Of a DNA stretch of 64,000 nucleotides, positions 56,117 through 64,000 are shown in pieces. The DNA is from Comamonadaceae bacterium (GTDB lineage Bacteria > Pseudomonadota > Gammaproteobacteria > Burkholderiales > Burkholderiaceae_C), in contig JAIXUG010000002.1 in the NCBI GenBank assembly GCA_027484105.1, positions 186,001-250,000 of the forward strand. The letters are read 5' to 3'. The translations under genes and the position numbers were made by a program. Below the pieces are notes generated by a model, which saw only the letters and a program-made list of their open reading frames with translations, searched no databases and was not told where the DNA came from. Numbering within the stretch: position 1 is the stretch's first letter; the number at the start of each line of letters is the position of its first letter.

Positions 56117-57472
56117 TCAAGGGGCCACGGTCAGCTGCACATCCCCATCTGCCAAAGTCGCTCGAACCGCTTGGCCCGGTTGAAACTGCGCGGCGTGGGT
56201 CAAAGCCTGCCCGTTGTCGTCGCTCAGCCAGGCATAACCACGCTCCAGCACCCGGTGTGGGTCCACCGAAGACAAGCGCAAAGCAGCGCGCTCCAGTCGC
56301 TGCGCGCGTTGCGGCACCTGCTGAGCCCGGTTGAAACCCAAACGGTCATTCAGGCGCTCCAACTTGTGACCGCTGTCCCTCAACTCGCTTTGTGCACCGG
56401 CTTGTAAACGGTGCGCCAGTTGATCCAGCCATTGCCGGTGCTGGCCCAGCACAGCTTGCGGTCGGCTCAAACGGACAGCTACGGCTGTCAGACGCTGGGC
56501 TTGGCGGTCTTGCTGACGCGCCAGCCCCACGCCCCAGCGTGCGGCCACATGGTCCAGCCGCTGGGCCTGACGGTCTTGCTGGCGCAACAGCCCCCGCTTC
56601 AGCCGGTGCTCCAACACGCTCAAGGCCTCCAAGTCCACCCCTCGATCGTGCGCGGCCATCTCGGCCGCTGCCGTGGGCGTTGGAGCGCGCACATCGGCCA
56701 CAAAATCGGCGATGGTGAAGTCGGTCTCGTGACCCACGCCGCAAATGAGCGGCACGGGACTTTGGGCAATCGCACGGGCCAAGTTTTCGTCGTTGAAGGA
56801 CCACAGATCTTCCAAGGAGCCACCACCGCGCACCAAGAGGATCACGTCCACAGGCGGGCTCAGAGGGTTGTCCTCGGCGGTGAAGGCGTACAGGCTTTGC
56901 AGAGACTGTGCCAACATGGCAGCTGCCCCCGCCCCTTGCACCAGGGCCGGGACCATCACGACCGGAATGTGCGGCACGCGCCGCTGCAAGGCGGTGACCA
57001 CATCGTGCCAAGCGGCTGCACCCAGCGACGTGACCACCCCTATGGCACGGGGCCGGGCTGGCAATTCACGCTTGAGCGCAGGATCAAACAAGCCTTCAGA
57101 CTCCAATTTGGCCTTGAGCCGCAAGAATTGCTCAAACAGCGCACCCTGCCCCGCCCGACTCATGGACTCGACCACCAACTGCAAGTCGCCCCGGGCCTCG
57201 TAAACCCCTAAGCGGCCCCGCACCTCGACCAGTTCACCATCTCGGGGCGAAAAATCCAGCAGAGTGGCCGCCCGTCGAAACATGGCACAACGGATCTGCC
57301 CTGTGTCGTCCTTGATCGAAAAATAACAATGCCCACTGGCTGGGCGCGAGAAGCCAGAAATCTCGCCGCGTACCGCGACAGGATTGAACTGTGCATCCAA
57401 ACTGTCAGCCACAGCGCGGCACAGCGCAGAAACTGACCACACCGAGGCCGTCAAATCGAGATTTTCAGTCAT
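56117..57472 (-). CDS. xseA: Exodeoxyribonuclease VII large subunit
   Basis: Catalytic subunit of the single-strand-specific exonuclease. It has 451 residues. The N-terminal OB domain includes VRGEISGFSRPASGHCYFSI KD-type sequence. The catalytic core has IGVVTSLGAAAWHDVVTALQ, LLVRGGGSLEDLWSFNDENL and CGVGHETDFTIADFVADVRA. A long helical region and the C-terminal beta-strands follow. xseB is not in the window. It lies upstream of sodB. Confidence 0.96.
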   Translation of the reverse strand: MTENLDLTASVWSVSALCRAVADSLDAQFNPVAVRGEISGFSRPASGHCYFSIKDDTGQIRCAMFRRAATLLDFSPRDGELVEVRGRLGVYEARGDLQLVVESMSRAGQGALFEQFLRLKAKLESEGLFDPALKRELPARPRAIGVVTSLGAAAWHDVVTALQRRVPHIPVVMVPALVQGAGAAAMLAQSLQSLYAFTAEDNPLSPPVDVILLVRGGGSLEDLWSFNDENLARAIAQSPVPLICGVGHETDFTIADFVADVRAPTPTAAAEMAAHDRGVDLEALSVLEHRLKRGLLRQQDRQAQRLDHVAARWGVGLARQQDRQAQRLTAVAVRLSRPQAVLGQHRQWLDQLAHRLQAGAQSELRDSGHKLERLNDRLGFNRAQQVPQRAQRLERAALRLSSVDPHRVLERGYAWLSDDNGQALTHAAQFQPGQAVRATLADGDVQLTVAP

Positions 57473-57896
57473 GGAGTACCGGATGGATGGGTGTTTCGAG
57501 AAGGTTCATGGCGGTCATCGGCCCCCTGCCTTGCTCAGTACTCCACAAGCCAAGGCCTTGGCTTCGACCATCAAGCCGCCGTGAACACATGGCAGGCCAC
57601 CCGTGTAAGTACATGATTTTATTGAATATTTTATTTTTCAAGGTATAAATATATGAAGGAAGTTAAAAACTTGGGTATTCATAAGCAGCTCGATGGCAAA
57701 GTTCTTCACAAAGTTATCCACAGCCAGCCATGACCAAGACAGCATCCGCAGCTGAAATCGCCGTGCAAGCCAAGCTTGATCGATAATCAAGCCGCCAAAC
57801 GCCTGCCAATCCTCCCAAAATGACTTTGACAATGCCCTTGCTCTCCAGTGGATTCTCCCATTTTGTGGGTGGGCGTGCGCCAGCCTTGGGTGATTG
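57473..57896. other. 424-bp gene-poor gap with AT-rich segment
   Basis: Between divergent xseA and lpxK. About 57605-57700 is strikingly AT-rich for this genome. It contains a perfect DnaA box (57714-57722), a 26-codon ORF (57653-57733) and the inverted repeat GCTTGAT-CGATA-ATCAAGC (57774-57792). In related Burkholderiales exbB-exbD commonly precede lpxK; I see no trace of them here. The 113-residue minus-strand ORF across the gap shows no family features. Confidence 0.6.
57714..57722 (+). promoter_or_regulatory. Perfect DnaA box
   Basis: TTATCCACA, the consensus DnaA binding site, directly after an AT-rich tract. It is a single copy, with no dnaA or dnaN nearby. It could be a titration or regulatory site or chance. 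Confidence 0.5.
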
Positions 57897-58883
57897 ATGG
57901 GCCACTTCTTACACCACCATCTGCCGCGCATTTGGGCATCGCGCAAGGCCATCGCCTGGCTGCTGACCCCCTTTTCCATCCTTTACGGGATCGCCTTGTT
58001 GGTGCGTCGTCAGTCCTACCAATGGGGCTTGAAAAAGAGACACCGATTGCACGTCCCCGTGGTGGTGGTGGGCAACGTGGTGGCGGGTGGCGCTGGCAAA
58101 ACACCTGTGACCCTGGCCATCGTGGCCCACCTCCAAGCCCAAGGCTGGCATCCCGGGGTGATTTCCCGCGGCCATGGCCGTCGGACCCACGACACGCGCC
58201 CGGTTGACAACGACAGTCATCCGGCTGATGTGGGCGATGAACCCCTGCTGATACGCCAAAAAACCCATGTGCCCGTTTGGGTGGCTCGACTGCGCGCCGA
58301 TGCCGGAATGGGCTTGCTCCAGGCCCACCCAGAGACGGACATCCTGGTTTGTGACGATGGTTTACAACACTGGGCTTTGGCGCGCGATGTCGACATTTGC
58401 GTCATGGACGATCGCGGCATCGGCAATGGCTGGTTATTGCCCGCAGGCCCTTTGCGCGAACCCTGGCCCAAACCGGTGGATTTTTTGCTGCACACTGGGG
58501 CCAATCAGATCCCAGGAGGGTTTCAGGCCCATCGACAGTTGGCCGACTGGGCCGTCGATGGTCAAGGACGTCGTGTGGCCTTGAACAGCCTGTTGGATCA
58601 ACCCGTGGACGCATTGGCCGGCTTGGCAAGGCCTGAAGGATTTTTTCGACTTCTACGGGACAAAGGCTTGAATCTCCATGAAACCCTCGCCCTGCCTGAC
58701 CACTTTGACTTTGAGGCCTGGACCCGCCGTGCTTTGACCAGACCCCTGCTTTGCACTGAAAAAGATGCTGTCAAATTGTGGCGACACCAAGCACAGGCCT
58801 TGTCCGTGCCTCTGGTGCTGCAAATTGAGCCTGATTTTTGGTCCGCATTGGACCAGCGACTGTTGTCTCTCAAGCCGCGCTGA
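57897..58883 (+). CDS. lpxK: Tetraacyldisaccharide 4'-kinase
   Basis: Phosphorylates the lipid A precursor at the 4' position on the inner membrane. It has 328 residues. An N-terminal membrane-associating helix is followed by the Walker A motif [19 protein letters not shown]. Family segments include [18 protein letters not shown] and [20 protein letters not shown]. The track starts at a TTG one codon early; ATG 57897 is used. It begins the lpxK-trm112-kdsB run for lipid A/Kdo synthesis. Confidence 0.96.
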   Translation: MGHFLHHHLPRIWASRKAIAWLLTPFSILYGIALLVRRQSYQWGLKKRHRLHVPVVVVGNVVAGGAGKTPVTLAIVAHLQAQGWHPGVISRGHGRRTHDTRPVDNDSHPADVGDEPLLIRQKTHVPVWVARLRADAGMGLLQAHPETDILVCDDGLQHWALARDVDICVMDDRGIGNGWLLPAGPLREPWPKPVDFLLHTGANQIPGGFQAHRQLADWAVDGQGRRVALNSLLDQPVDALAGLARPEGFFRLLRDKGLNLHETLALPDHFDFEAWTRRALTRPLLCTEKDAVKLWRHQAQALSVPLVLQIEPDFWSALDQRLLSLKPR

Positions 58884-58906
58884 CGCCAGCCCGTTATCAT
58901 CGCGGC

Positions 58907-59113
58907 ATGGACATCAAATTGCTTGAATTGCTGGTTTGCCCAGTCACCAAGGGGCCTCTCAATTTTGACCGCGAGCGCCTTGAATTGCTTTCCCGAAGCG
59001 CTCGGCTGGCTTATCCGGTTCGACAAGGCATTCCCATCTTGCTGGAAAACGAAGCCCGCACGCTGAGTGACGAGGAAATTGAAAAACTGGCAGCCCAACG
59101 CCCCCCGCTCTAA
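58907..59113 (+). CDS. Trm112/YcaR family small protein
   Basis: A 68-residue Trm112-like protein, the short bacterial YcaR type. [20 protein letters not shown] and [17 protein letters not shown] are characteristic. Only one Cys remains, so no zinc site is expected, unlike eukaryotic Trm112. The role is uncertain; it is commonly lodged between lpxK and kdsB, as here. ATG 58907 lies 6 nt after TATCAT. Confidence 0.92.
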   Translation: MDIKLLELLVCPVTKGPLNFDRERLELLSRSARLAYPVRQGIPILLENEARTLSDEEIEKLAAQRPPL

Positions 59114-59122
59114 GGGCCGAGC

Positions 59123-59926
59123 ATGACGAATACCTCTGCAACCCAGGGATTCACAGTGGTCATACCGGCACGCATGGACTCGAGCCGCTTGCCCAACAAA
59201 CCACTGGCCGACATCGATGGCTTGCCCATGGTGGTACGGGTGGCGCAACGCGCTCTGCAATCTCAAGCCCGACAAGTGGTGGTCGCGGCCGACGACACAC
59301 AGATCGTGCAAGCCTGCCAGAGTCATGGTATTTCGGCCCTGTTGACCCGCAAAGACCATGTCAGCGGAAGTGACCGCTTGGCTGAAGCTTGCCAAATGTT
59401 GCGTCTGCCTGCCGATGCGGTGGTGGTGAATGTGCAAGGTGATGAACCTTTGATACCGCCCGCTTTGATCGATGATGTGGCCAAAGTGCTCATCGAGCGG
59501 CCTGAAGCCAGCATGAGCACCGCTGCCCATGCCATTGACTCTTTGCAAGATTTCGTGAACCCGAATGTGGTGAAACTGGTCATGGACGCCCGCCAAATGG
59601 CCCTGTATTTCAGCCGTGCGCCCATCCCTTGGTGGCGAGATGGCCAGTTGTCGGGCTCATTTCAGACTTTGCCCAACCCTGCCCCCTGGCGCCACATCGG
59701 CATTTATGGTTACCGGGCCGGTTTTTTATCGGATTTCCCTCGCTTGCCTGCCTCGCCACTCGAAACGATGGAGTCACTTGAACAGCTCCGTGCCTTGTGG
59801 CATGGCCACCGGATCGCTGTTCACATCACCCCACAGGTCCCGGGACCGGGCGTGGACACCCCTGAAGATTTGGCCCGTGTTCGCCAACTGATCGCACAAG
59901 AACGACAGGCAGCCAAAGCAACGTAA
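59123..59926 (+). CDS. kdsB: CMP-Kdo synthetase
   Basis: 3-deoxy-manno-octulosonate cytidylyltransferase, which activates Kdo with CTP for attachment to lipid A. It has 267 residues. The nucleotide-binding start is [40 protein letters not shown] holds the metal-binding Asp, and YFSRAPIPW and [12 protein letters not shown] follow. It starts 9 bp after trm112. The window also encodes kdsA and pyrG, which supply its substrates. Confidence 0.97.
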   Translation: MTNTSATQGFTVVIPARMDSSRLPNKPLADIDGLPMVVRVAQRALQSQARQVVVAADDTQIVQACQSHGISALLTRKDHVSGSDRLAEACQMLRLPADAVVVNVQGDEPLIPPALIDDVAKVLIERPEASMSTAAHAIDSLQDFVNPNVVKLVMDARQMALYFSRAPIPWWRDGQLSGSFQTLPNPAPWRHIGIYGYRAGFLSDFPRLPASPLETMESLEQLRALWHGHRIAVHITPQVPGPGVDTPEDLARVRQLIAQERQAAKAT

Positions 59927-60679
<753 letters not shown>

Positions 60680-60721
60680 ACCCAGCAGCACTGTAAAGGT
60701 GAGACCCACCTCCCTGACCCG

Positions 60722-60746
60722 ACAAAGCCCCGTTCAGGGGCTTTGT
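60722..60746 (+). terminator. Terminator of adk
   Basis: ACAAAGCCCC-GTTCA-GGGGCTTTGT followed by TGTT. A 10-bp perfect stem. Confidence 0.8.
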
Positions 60747-60830
60747 TGTTGGTGGGCGCCCCAGCAGCGCCAGCACCGTTGACCTGGGGTGCAAGCACAT
60801 TCAGTGAAAAAGCTTGCACAAAATCAAAAG

Positions 60831-60846
60831 CTGGTTAAAAATACAG
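60831..60846. promoter_or_regulatory. SOS (LexA) box 1
   Basis: CTGGTTAAAAATACAG fits CTG-N10-CAG, the LexA site consensus, 40 bp before the lexA start. Confidence 0.85.
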
Positions 60847-60849
60847 TCA

Positions 60850-60865
60850 CTGGATGGATAAACAG
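60850..60865. promoter_or_regulatory. SOS (LexA) box 2
   Basis: CTGGATGGATAAACAG also fits CTG-N10-CAG. It is three bases after box 1, 21 bp before the lexA ATG. Two tandem boxes before lexA recall the E. coli lexA promoter. Confidence 0.8.
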
Positions 60866-60886
60866 CCACCCTCACGAAGGAAACAC

Positions 60887-61558
60887 ATGACTGACAGCCC
60901 CAAACTGACCGCAAGGCAACAGGAAATCCTGGAACTCATCCAGAACACCATCGCCAGCACTGGCGCGCCCCCCACGCGTGCCGAAATCGCGAACATCCTG
61001 GGTTTCAAATCAGCCAATGCCGCAGAAGAGCACCTCAAAGCCTTGGCCAGAAAAGGGGCCATTGAATTGGTCAGTGGCACCTCCCGTGGCATACGCCTCA
61101 AAGGCAACCACCGAAGCACTCAACGCGCATCCGCCGATCTTTTCACCATGAGTCTTCCAGGTTTGGGGCAGTTGTGCTTGCCACTGATTGGCCGGGTAGC
61201 CGCTGGGTCACCGATCCTGGCCCAGGAACATGTCGACCGCAGCTACCAGGTCGAAAGCAGCCTGTTTTCGACTCAACCCGACTACTTGCTCAGGGTTCGG
61301 GGCATGTCCATGCGCGATGCCGGCATCATGGATGGCGACCTGTTGGCGGTCAAATCCACCAAGGAAGTGCGCAATGGACAAATCGTTGTGGCCAGACTGG
61401 GCGAAGAAGTGACCGTCAAACGCCTGAACAAAACAGCCTCAGGCATCGAACTTTTACCTGAAAACCCGGACTACCCGACCATCAAAGTCCACCCGGACGA
61501 GCCCTTTGACATTGAGGGCTTGGCGGTCGGATTGATCCGAAACAGCACGCTGATGTAA
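60887..61558 (+). CDS. lexA: LexA repressor
   Basis: SOS-response repressor and self-cleaving protease of 223 residues. The winged helix ([20 protein letters not shown]) binds SOS boxes. The Ala106-Gly107 cleavage bond is in [10 protein letters not shown], and the catalytic Ser141 ([10 protein letters not shown]) and Lys178 (EVTVKRL) are in place. The start is ATG 60887 ([11 protein letters not shown]), since the track start falls within the operator region. Two SOS boxes upstream indicate autoregulation. Confidence 0.98.
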   Translation: MTDSPKLTARQQEILELIQNTIASTGAPPTRAEIANILGFKSANAAEEHLKALARKGAIELVSGTSRGIRLKGNHRSTQRASADLFTMSLPGLGQLCLPLIGRVAAGSPILAQEHVDRSYQVESSLFSTQPDYLLRVRGMSMRDAGIMDGDLLAVKSTKEVRNGQIVVARLGEEVTVKRLNKTASGIELLPENPDYPTIKVHPDEPFDIEGLAVGLIRNSTLM

Positions 61559-61668
61559 GCCTTTGCGACATGCACTCAGGTGGCGGGCGCTGTCAACAGC
61601 CCTGAGCGCAATGTCATTCAATACCAATCCTGCCTGTGTCCAACCTCCATGCTTTTGAAAGGTTTCAC

Positions 61669-61980
61669 ATGGGAATCGCACTCCTGACCCTCTCGGGTCT
61701 CTTCAAACACCTGCCGGGTTTTGTCCCCTCCAAATCGGCCTTGCCCACACGCGCATTTGACCGCCCCTTCCCCATTCGGGCCAGTCGACCCTCGGCCTGC
61801 ACAATCGCTGCTGTCAAGCCCATGCCCAAGAACACCCAGCGGCTGAAGGTGCTGAGGGTTCACGAATACGGCGATGCACCGCAAACCGCCGGAAGGATGG
61901 TGATCTCGGGTCGCATGTCTGACGTCTGCGCCGAATTGGACCGACTGGCAGCGATGGAAATGAGCCGCTTGCCAAATTGA
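61669..61980 (+). CDS. Conserved small protein of unknown function
   Basis: A 103-residue protein. The C-terminal part (KVLRVHEYGDAPQTAGRMVI, SGRMSDVCAELDRLAAMEMS) looks like a compact conserved helix-containing domain; I recall similar unnamed proteins in Burkholderiales but know no function. The N-terminal part is basic and Pro/Ser-rich. The track start is GTG 61636. I prefer ATG 61669 because AAGG lies six bases before it. Confidence 0.6.
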   Translation: MGIALLTLSGLFKHLPGFVPSKSALPTRAFDRPFPIRASRPSACTIAAVKPMPKNTQRLKVLRVHEYGDAPQTAGRMVISGRMSDVCAELDRLAAMEMSRLPN

Positions 61981-62058
61981 CCTCCGGTGGAGAACACCCC
62001 ACGAAAAGGTGGAGCTGGCCCGCCAGATATCGGCTCCTGACAAGGCACAATGTCGGGC

Positions 62059-63066
62059 ATGAACATTGTGATCCTTGACGACTACCAAGATGTCGTCCGC
62101 AAACTCGACTGTGCGTCCAAACTCGAGAACTACCCAGCCAAGGTTTACACCAACACGGTCAAAGGCATCGGGCAGCTGTCTGTCCGACTCAAAGATGCCG
62201 ATGTGATCGTGTTGATTCGTGAACGCACTGTGGTGACCAGAGCCTTGATCGAAAAACTGCCACGCCTCAAATTGATCGCCCAAACGGGGCGCGTGGGTGG
62301 TCACATCGACCTGGCGGCTTGTTCGGAACGTGGCGTGGCCGTTGCAGAAGGCGTGGGCTCTCCCGTCGCACCGGCTGAACTGACTTGGGCCTTGATCATG
62401 GCCGCAGCCCGGCGCCTGCCGCACTACATCAGCAACCTCAAACACGGCGCTTGGCAGCAATCGGGGCTGAAATCCGGGGGCATGCCCACCAATTTTGGTT
62501 TGGGGACTGTCTTGAAGGGGAAAACCCTCGGTGTATGGGGTTACGGAAAAATTGGGCAAATGGTTGCGGGGTATGGTCGCGCTTTTGGCATGAACGTGCA
62601 AATTTGGGGCAGCGATGAATCCCGCATCCGCGCCGTGCAGGATGGTTTGGCCGCCGCGCCCAGCCGCGAGTCATTTTTTGAAAATGCCGATGTGCTGTCT
62701 TTGCACTTGCGCTTGAACGATGTGACCACCGGCATCGTGACCGGTGATGACTTGGGCAGAATGAAGCCCACGGCCTTGTTGGTCAACACATCGCGTGCAG
62801 AATTGATCGAGCCCAACGCCTTGATTGGTGCCCTGAATCGGGGGCGTCCCGGCATGGCCGCCATCGATGTTTTCGAATCCGAGCCGATCTTGCAGGGATC
62901 GGCGCTATTGCGGCTGGAAAACTGCATCTGCACGCCCCACATTGGCTATGTTGAAAAAGACAGCTACGAACTCTACTTTGGCACCGCTTTCGACAACGTC
63001 GTGAACTACATCAAAGGGACACCGACCAACATCGTCAATCCTGGCGCGCTGCAAGTGCGTCGCTAA
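62059..63066 (+). CDS. D-2-hydroxyacid dehydrogenase family protein
   Basis: NAD(P)-dependent dehydrogenase of about 335 residues, similar to phosphoglycerate/hydroxypyruvate reductases. The Rossmann motif is GVWGYGKIGQMVAGYGRAFG. Catalytic Arg is in NTSRAELIEP, with Glu and His downstream (TPHIGYVEKDSYELYFG). The substrate is unknown. Two starts exist, 62050 and 62059; homologues start MNIVILDDYQ and CACAAT lies 7 nt before 62059, so I choose the latter. Confidence 0.9.
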   Translation: MNIVILDDYQDVVRKLDCASKLENYPAKVYTNTVKGIGQLSVRLKDADVIVLIRERTVVTRALIEKLPRLKLIAQTGRVGGHIDLAACSERGVAVAEGVGSPVAPAELTWALIMAAARRLPHYISNLKHGAWQQSGLKSGGMPTNFGLGTVLKGKTLGVWGYGKIGQMVAGYGRAFGMNVQIWGSDESRIRAVQDGLAAAPSRESFFENADVLSLHLRLNDVTTGIVTGDDLGRMKPTALLVNTSRAELIEPNALIGALNRGRPGMAAIDVFESEPILQGSALLRLENCICTPHIGYVEKDSYELYFGTAFDNVVNYIKGTPTNIVNPGALQVRR

Positions 63067-63168
63067 ACGCCCACCGGCTTGGGACCGCCACTGATTTCGG
63101 GTTGCACTGCCTTCAACAAGGGCTCAAGCCATTGAAACTTCAAATTCCTATTGCCTGACTCACAGATC

Positions 63169-64000
63169 ATGACCCTCGCATTTTCCAAAGTCGCCATCAT
63201 TGGCGCCGGCGCCATGGGCCGGGGCATCGCCCAAATTGCCACACAAGCGGGCAGCCAGGTGTGGCTGTACGACACCCAAGCCGAAGCCATCGCCAAAGCC
63301 CGTAACGCTGTATTCCAACAATGGGACAAGCTGCAGGAAAAAGGCCGCCTGTCTCCCGAAACCGTGGCCGACTACAAAACCCGTTTGCTCAGCGCCGCCA
63401 GCATGCAAGACCTGGCCGAATGCGAATTGGTGGTGGAGGCCATCGTCGAGAAAATCGACATCAAGAAAAGCCTGTTCACCGAACTCGAAAAAGTGCTCGC
63501 CCCCACGGCTGTCCTGGTGACCAACACCTCGTCACTCTCGGTCACCGCCATTGCAGCGGCCTTGCAGCGCCCCAGCCAGTTTGCGGGCTACCACTTCTTC
63601 AACCCCGTGCCCTTGATGAAGGTGGTCGAAGTGATCGCCGGTCTCAAGACCGACCAGGCCGTCTGCGAACGCTTGTCCGAGTTTGCCCGCCAGATGGGCC
63701 ACACACCGGTGCAAGCGCAAGACACGCCGGGCTTCATCGTCAACCACGCTGGGCGTGGTTACAGCACCGAAGCACTGCGCATCGTGAGCGAAGGCATTGC
63801 GGATTTCGCGACCATTGACCGCATCCTGCGCGATCAGGTGGGGTTCAAGCTTGGCCCCTTCGAATTGTTTGACCTGACGGCCCTGGATGTTTCCCACCAT
63901 GTGATCGAAGCGATTTATCACCAGTACTACGAAGAACCCCGCTACCGCCCCAACGTCATCACCGCCCAGCGTTTGGCGGGTGGCGTGGTGGGCAAAAAAG
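63169..64000 (+). CDS. 3-hydroxyacyl-CoA dehydrogenase (cut by window end)
   Basis: Open to the window end, so missing from the ORF track. The 277 visible codons begin MTLAFSKVAIIGAGAMGRGI, an NAD-binding Rossmann fold. The catalytic region is YHFFNPVPLMKVVEVIAG with the conserved His. DTPGFIVNHAGRGYSTEALR starts the C-terminal domain. It resembles PaaH/HbdA-type enzymes that oxidise 3-hydroxyacyl-CoA in beta-oxidation or phenylacetate breakdown. Family members with a duplicated C-domain reach about 500 residues, so much may lie outside. Confidence 0.92.
   Translation, partial: MTLAFSKVAIIGAGAMGRGIAQIATQAGSQVWLYDTQAEAIAKARNAVFQQWDKLQEKGRLSPETVADYKTRLLSAASMQDLAECELVVEAIVEKIDIKKSLFTELEKVLAPTAVLVTNTSSLSVTAIAAALQRPSQFAGYHFFNPVPLMKVVEVIAGLKTDQAVCERLSEFARQMGHTPVQAQDTPGFIVNHAGRGYSTEALRIVSEGIADFATIDRILRDQVGFKLGPFELFDLTALDVSHHVIEAIYHQYYEEPRYRPNVITAQRLAGGVVGKK

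Noticed and set aside
57472-57547. TGGAGTAC...GTACTCCA inverted repeat at the xseA start
   Set aside because: 8-bp arms ~60 bp apart including part of the start codon; likely chance.
57653-57733. 26-codon ORF in the AT-rich gap
   Set aside because: No ribosome site and no conserved feature; mentioned in the gap entry but not called as a gene.
57600-57740. Replication origin
   Set aside because: Only one DnaA box and no dnaA, dnaN, rnpA or clustered boxes; AT-rich tract alone is not enough.
57638-57979. 113-residue minus-strand ORF across the lpxK upstream gap
   Set aside because: Overlaps the lpxK start in antisense, no signal or family resemblance, hydrophobic end arises from the AT-rich tract.

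Overview
The window is a dense, roughly 60% GC bacterial chromosome segment of core housekeeping genes. Gene content and order (xseA-sodB, lpxK-trm112-kdsB-adk, pyrG-kdsA-eno-ftsB, dapA-bamC, coaBC-dut), EF-P with Arg32 plus its rhamnosyltransferase EarP, and the protein sequences point to a betaproteobacterium of the Burkholderiales, most likely Comamonadaceae (Limnohabitans/Rhodoferax/Polaromonas-like). The genus is inference. I see no prophage, integrase, transposase gene, CRISPR array or rRNA operon.

Layout. 1-5.3 kb: tolA, a secreted Asn-rich protein, and dnaE facing them. 5.3-9.6 kb: small redox genes (DUF599 membrane protein, flavodoxin-like reductase, pirin with a divergent LysR gene, renalase-like FAD protein). 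9.6-12.4 kb: three RNA-modification genes (gluQRS, trmB, RluA-type pseudouridine synthase). 12.4-17.6 kb: a GntR regulator coupled to a giant FAD/Fe-S 2-hydroxyacid dehydrogenase and divergent from a glyoxylate aminotransferase, which looks like a 2-hydroxyacid/glyoxylate module. 17.6-25.2 kb: alaS, gabD, an unknown membrane protein, tRNA-Gly, scoAB and a divergent PAS-LuxR regulator. 25.2-28.2 kb: tRNA-Cys, tRNA-Gly, tRNA-His, ppiD, tRNA-Val and hupB, all on the minus strand. 28.2-33 kb: tartrate/D-malate dehydrogenase, a DMT transporter, pgsA and uvrC. 33-36 kb: earP, a split YeeE/YedE sulfur transporter, and efp. 36-41 kb: LOG protein, MFS transporter with a coupled 39-residue ORF, methyltransferase, dapA-bamC and an Ala/Pro lipoprotein. 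41-50 kb: L16 hydroxylase, FKBP, coaBC-dut, pyrG-kdsA-DUF1330-eno-ftsB and a P-loop protein. 50-57.5 kb: hslO, gamma carbonic anhydrase, DUF455, RidA, a FAD oxidoreductase, an SDR, sodB and xseA. 57.5-64 kb: lpxK, trm112, kdsB, adk, lexA, a small protein, a D-2-hydroxyacid dehydrogenase and a 3-hydroxyacyl-CoA dehydrogenase cut by the window end.

Most interesting non-coding signals: (1) two inverted copies of a 72-76 bp palindromic element bracketing sodB, with a near-identical 22-nt loop and co-varying stems; (2) a recurring arrangement in which a -10-like hexamer sits 6-8 nt before the start codon of about eleven genes, suggesting leaderless mRNAs; (3) two copies of a 15-bp repeat exactly 63 bp apart between the GntR gene and the aminotransferase; (4) long perfect inverted repeats in the divergent LysR/pirin and LuxR/scoA regions; (5) two SOS boxes before lexA; (6) an AT-rich gap with a perfect DnaA box where exbBD would be expected before lpxK.

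All functions come from reading translated sequence against remembered families. No database search was run.
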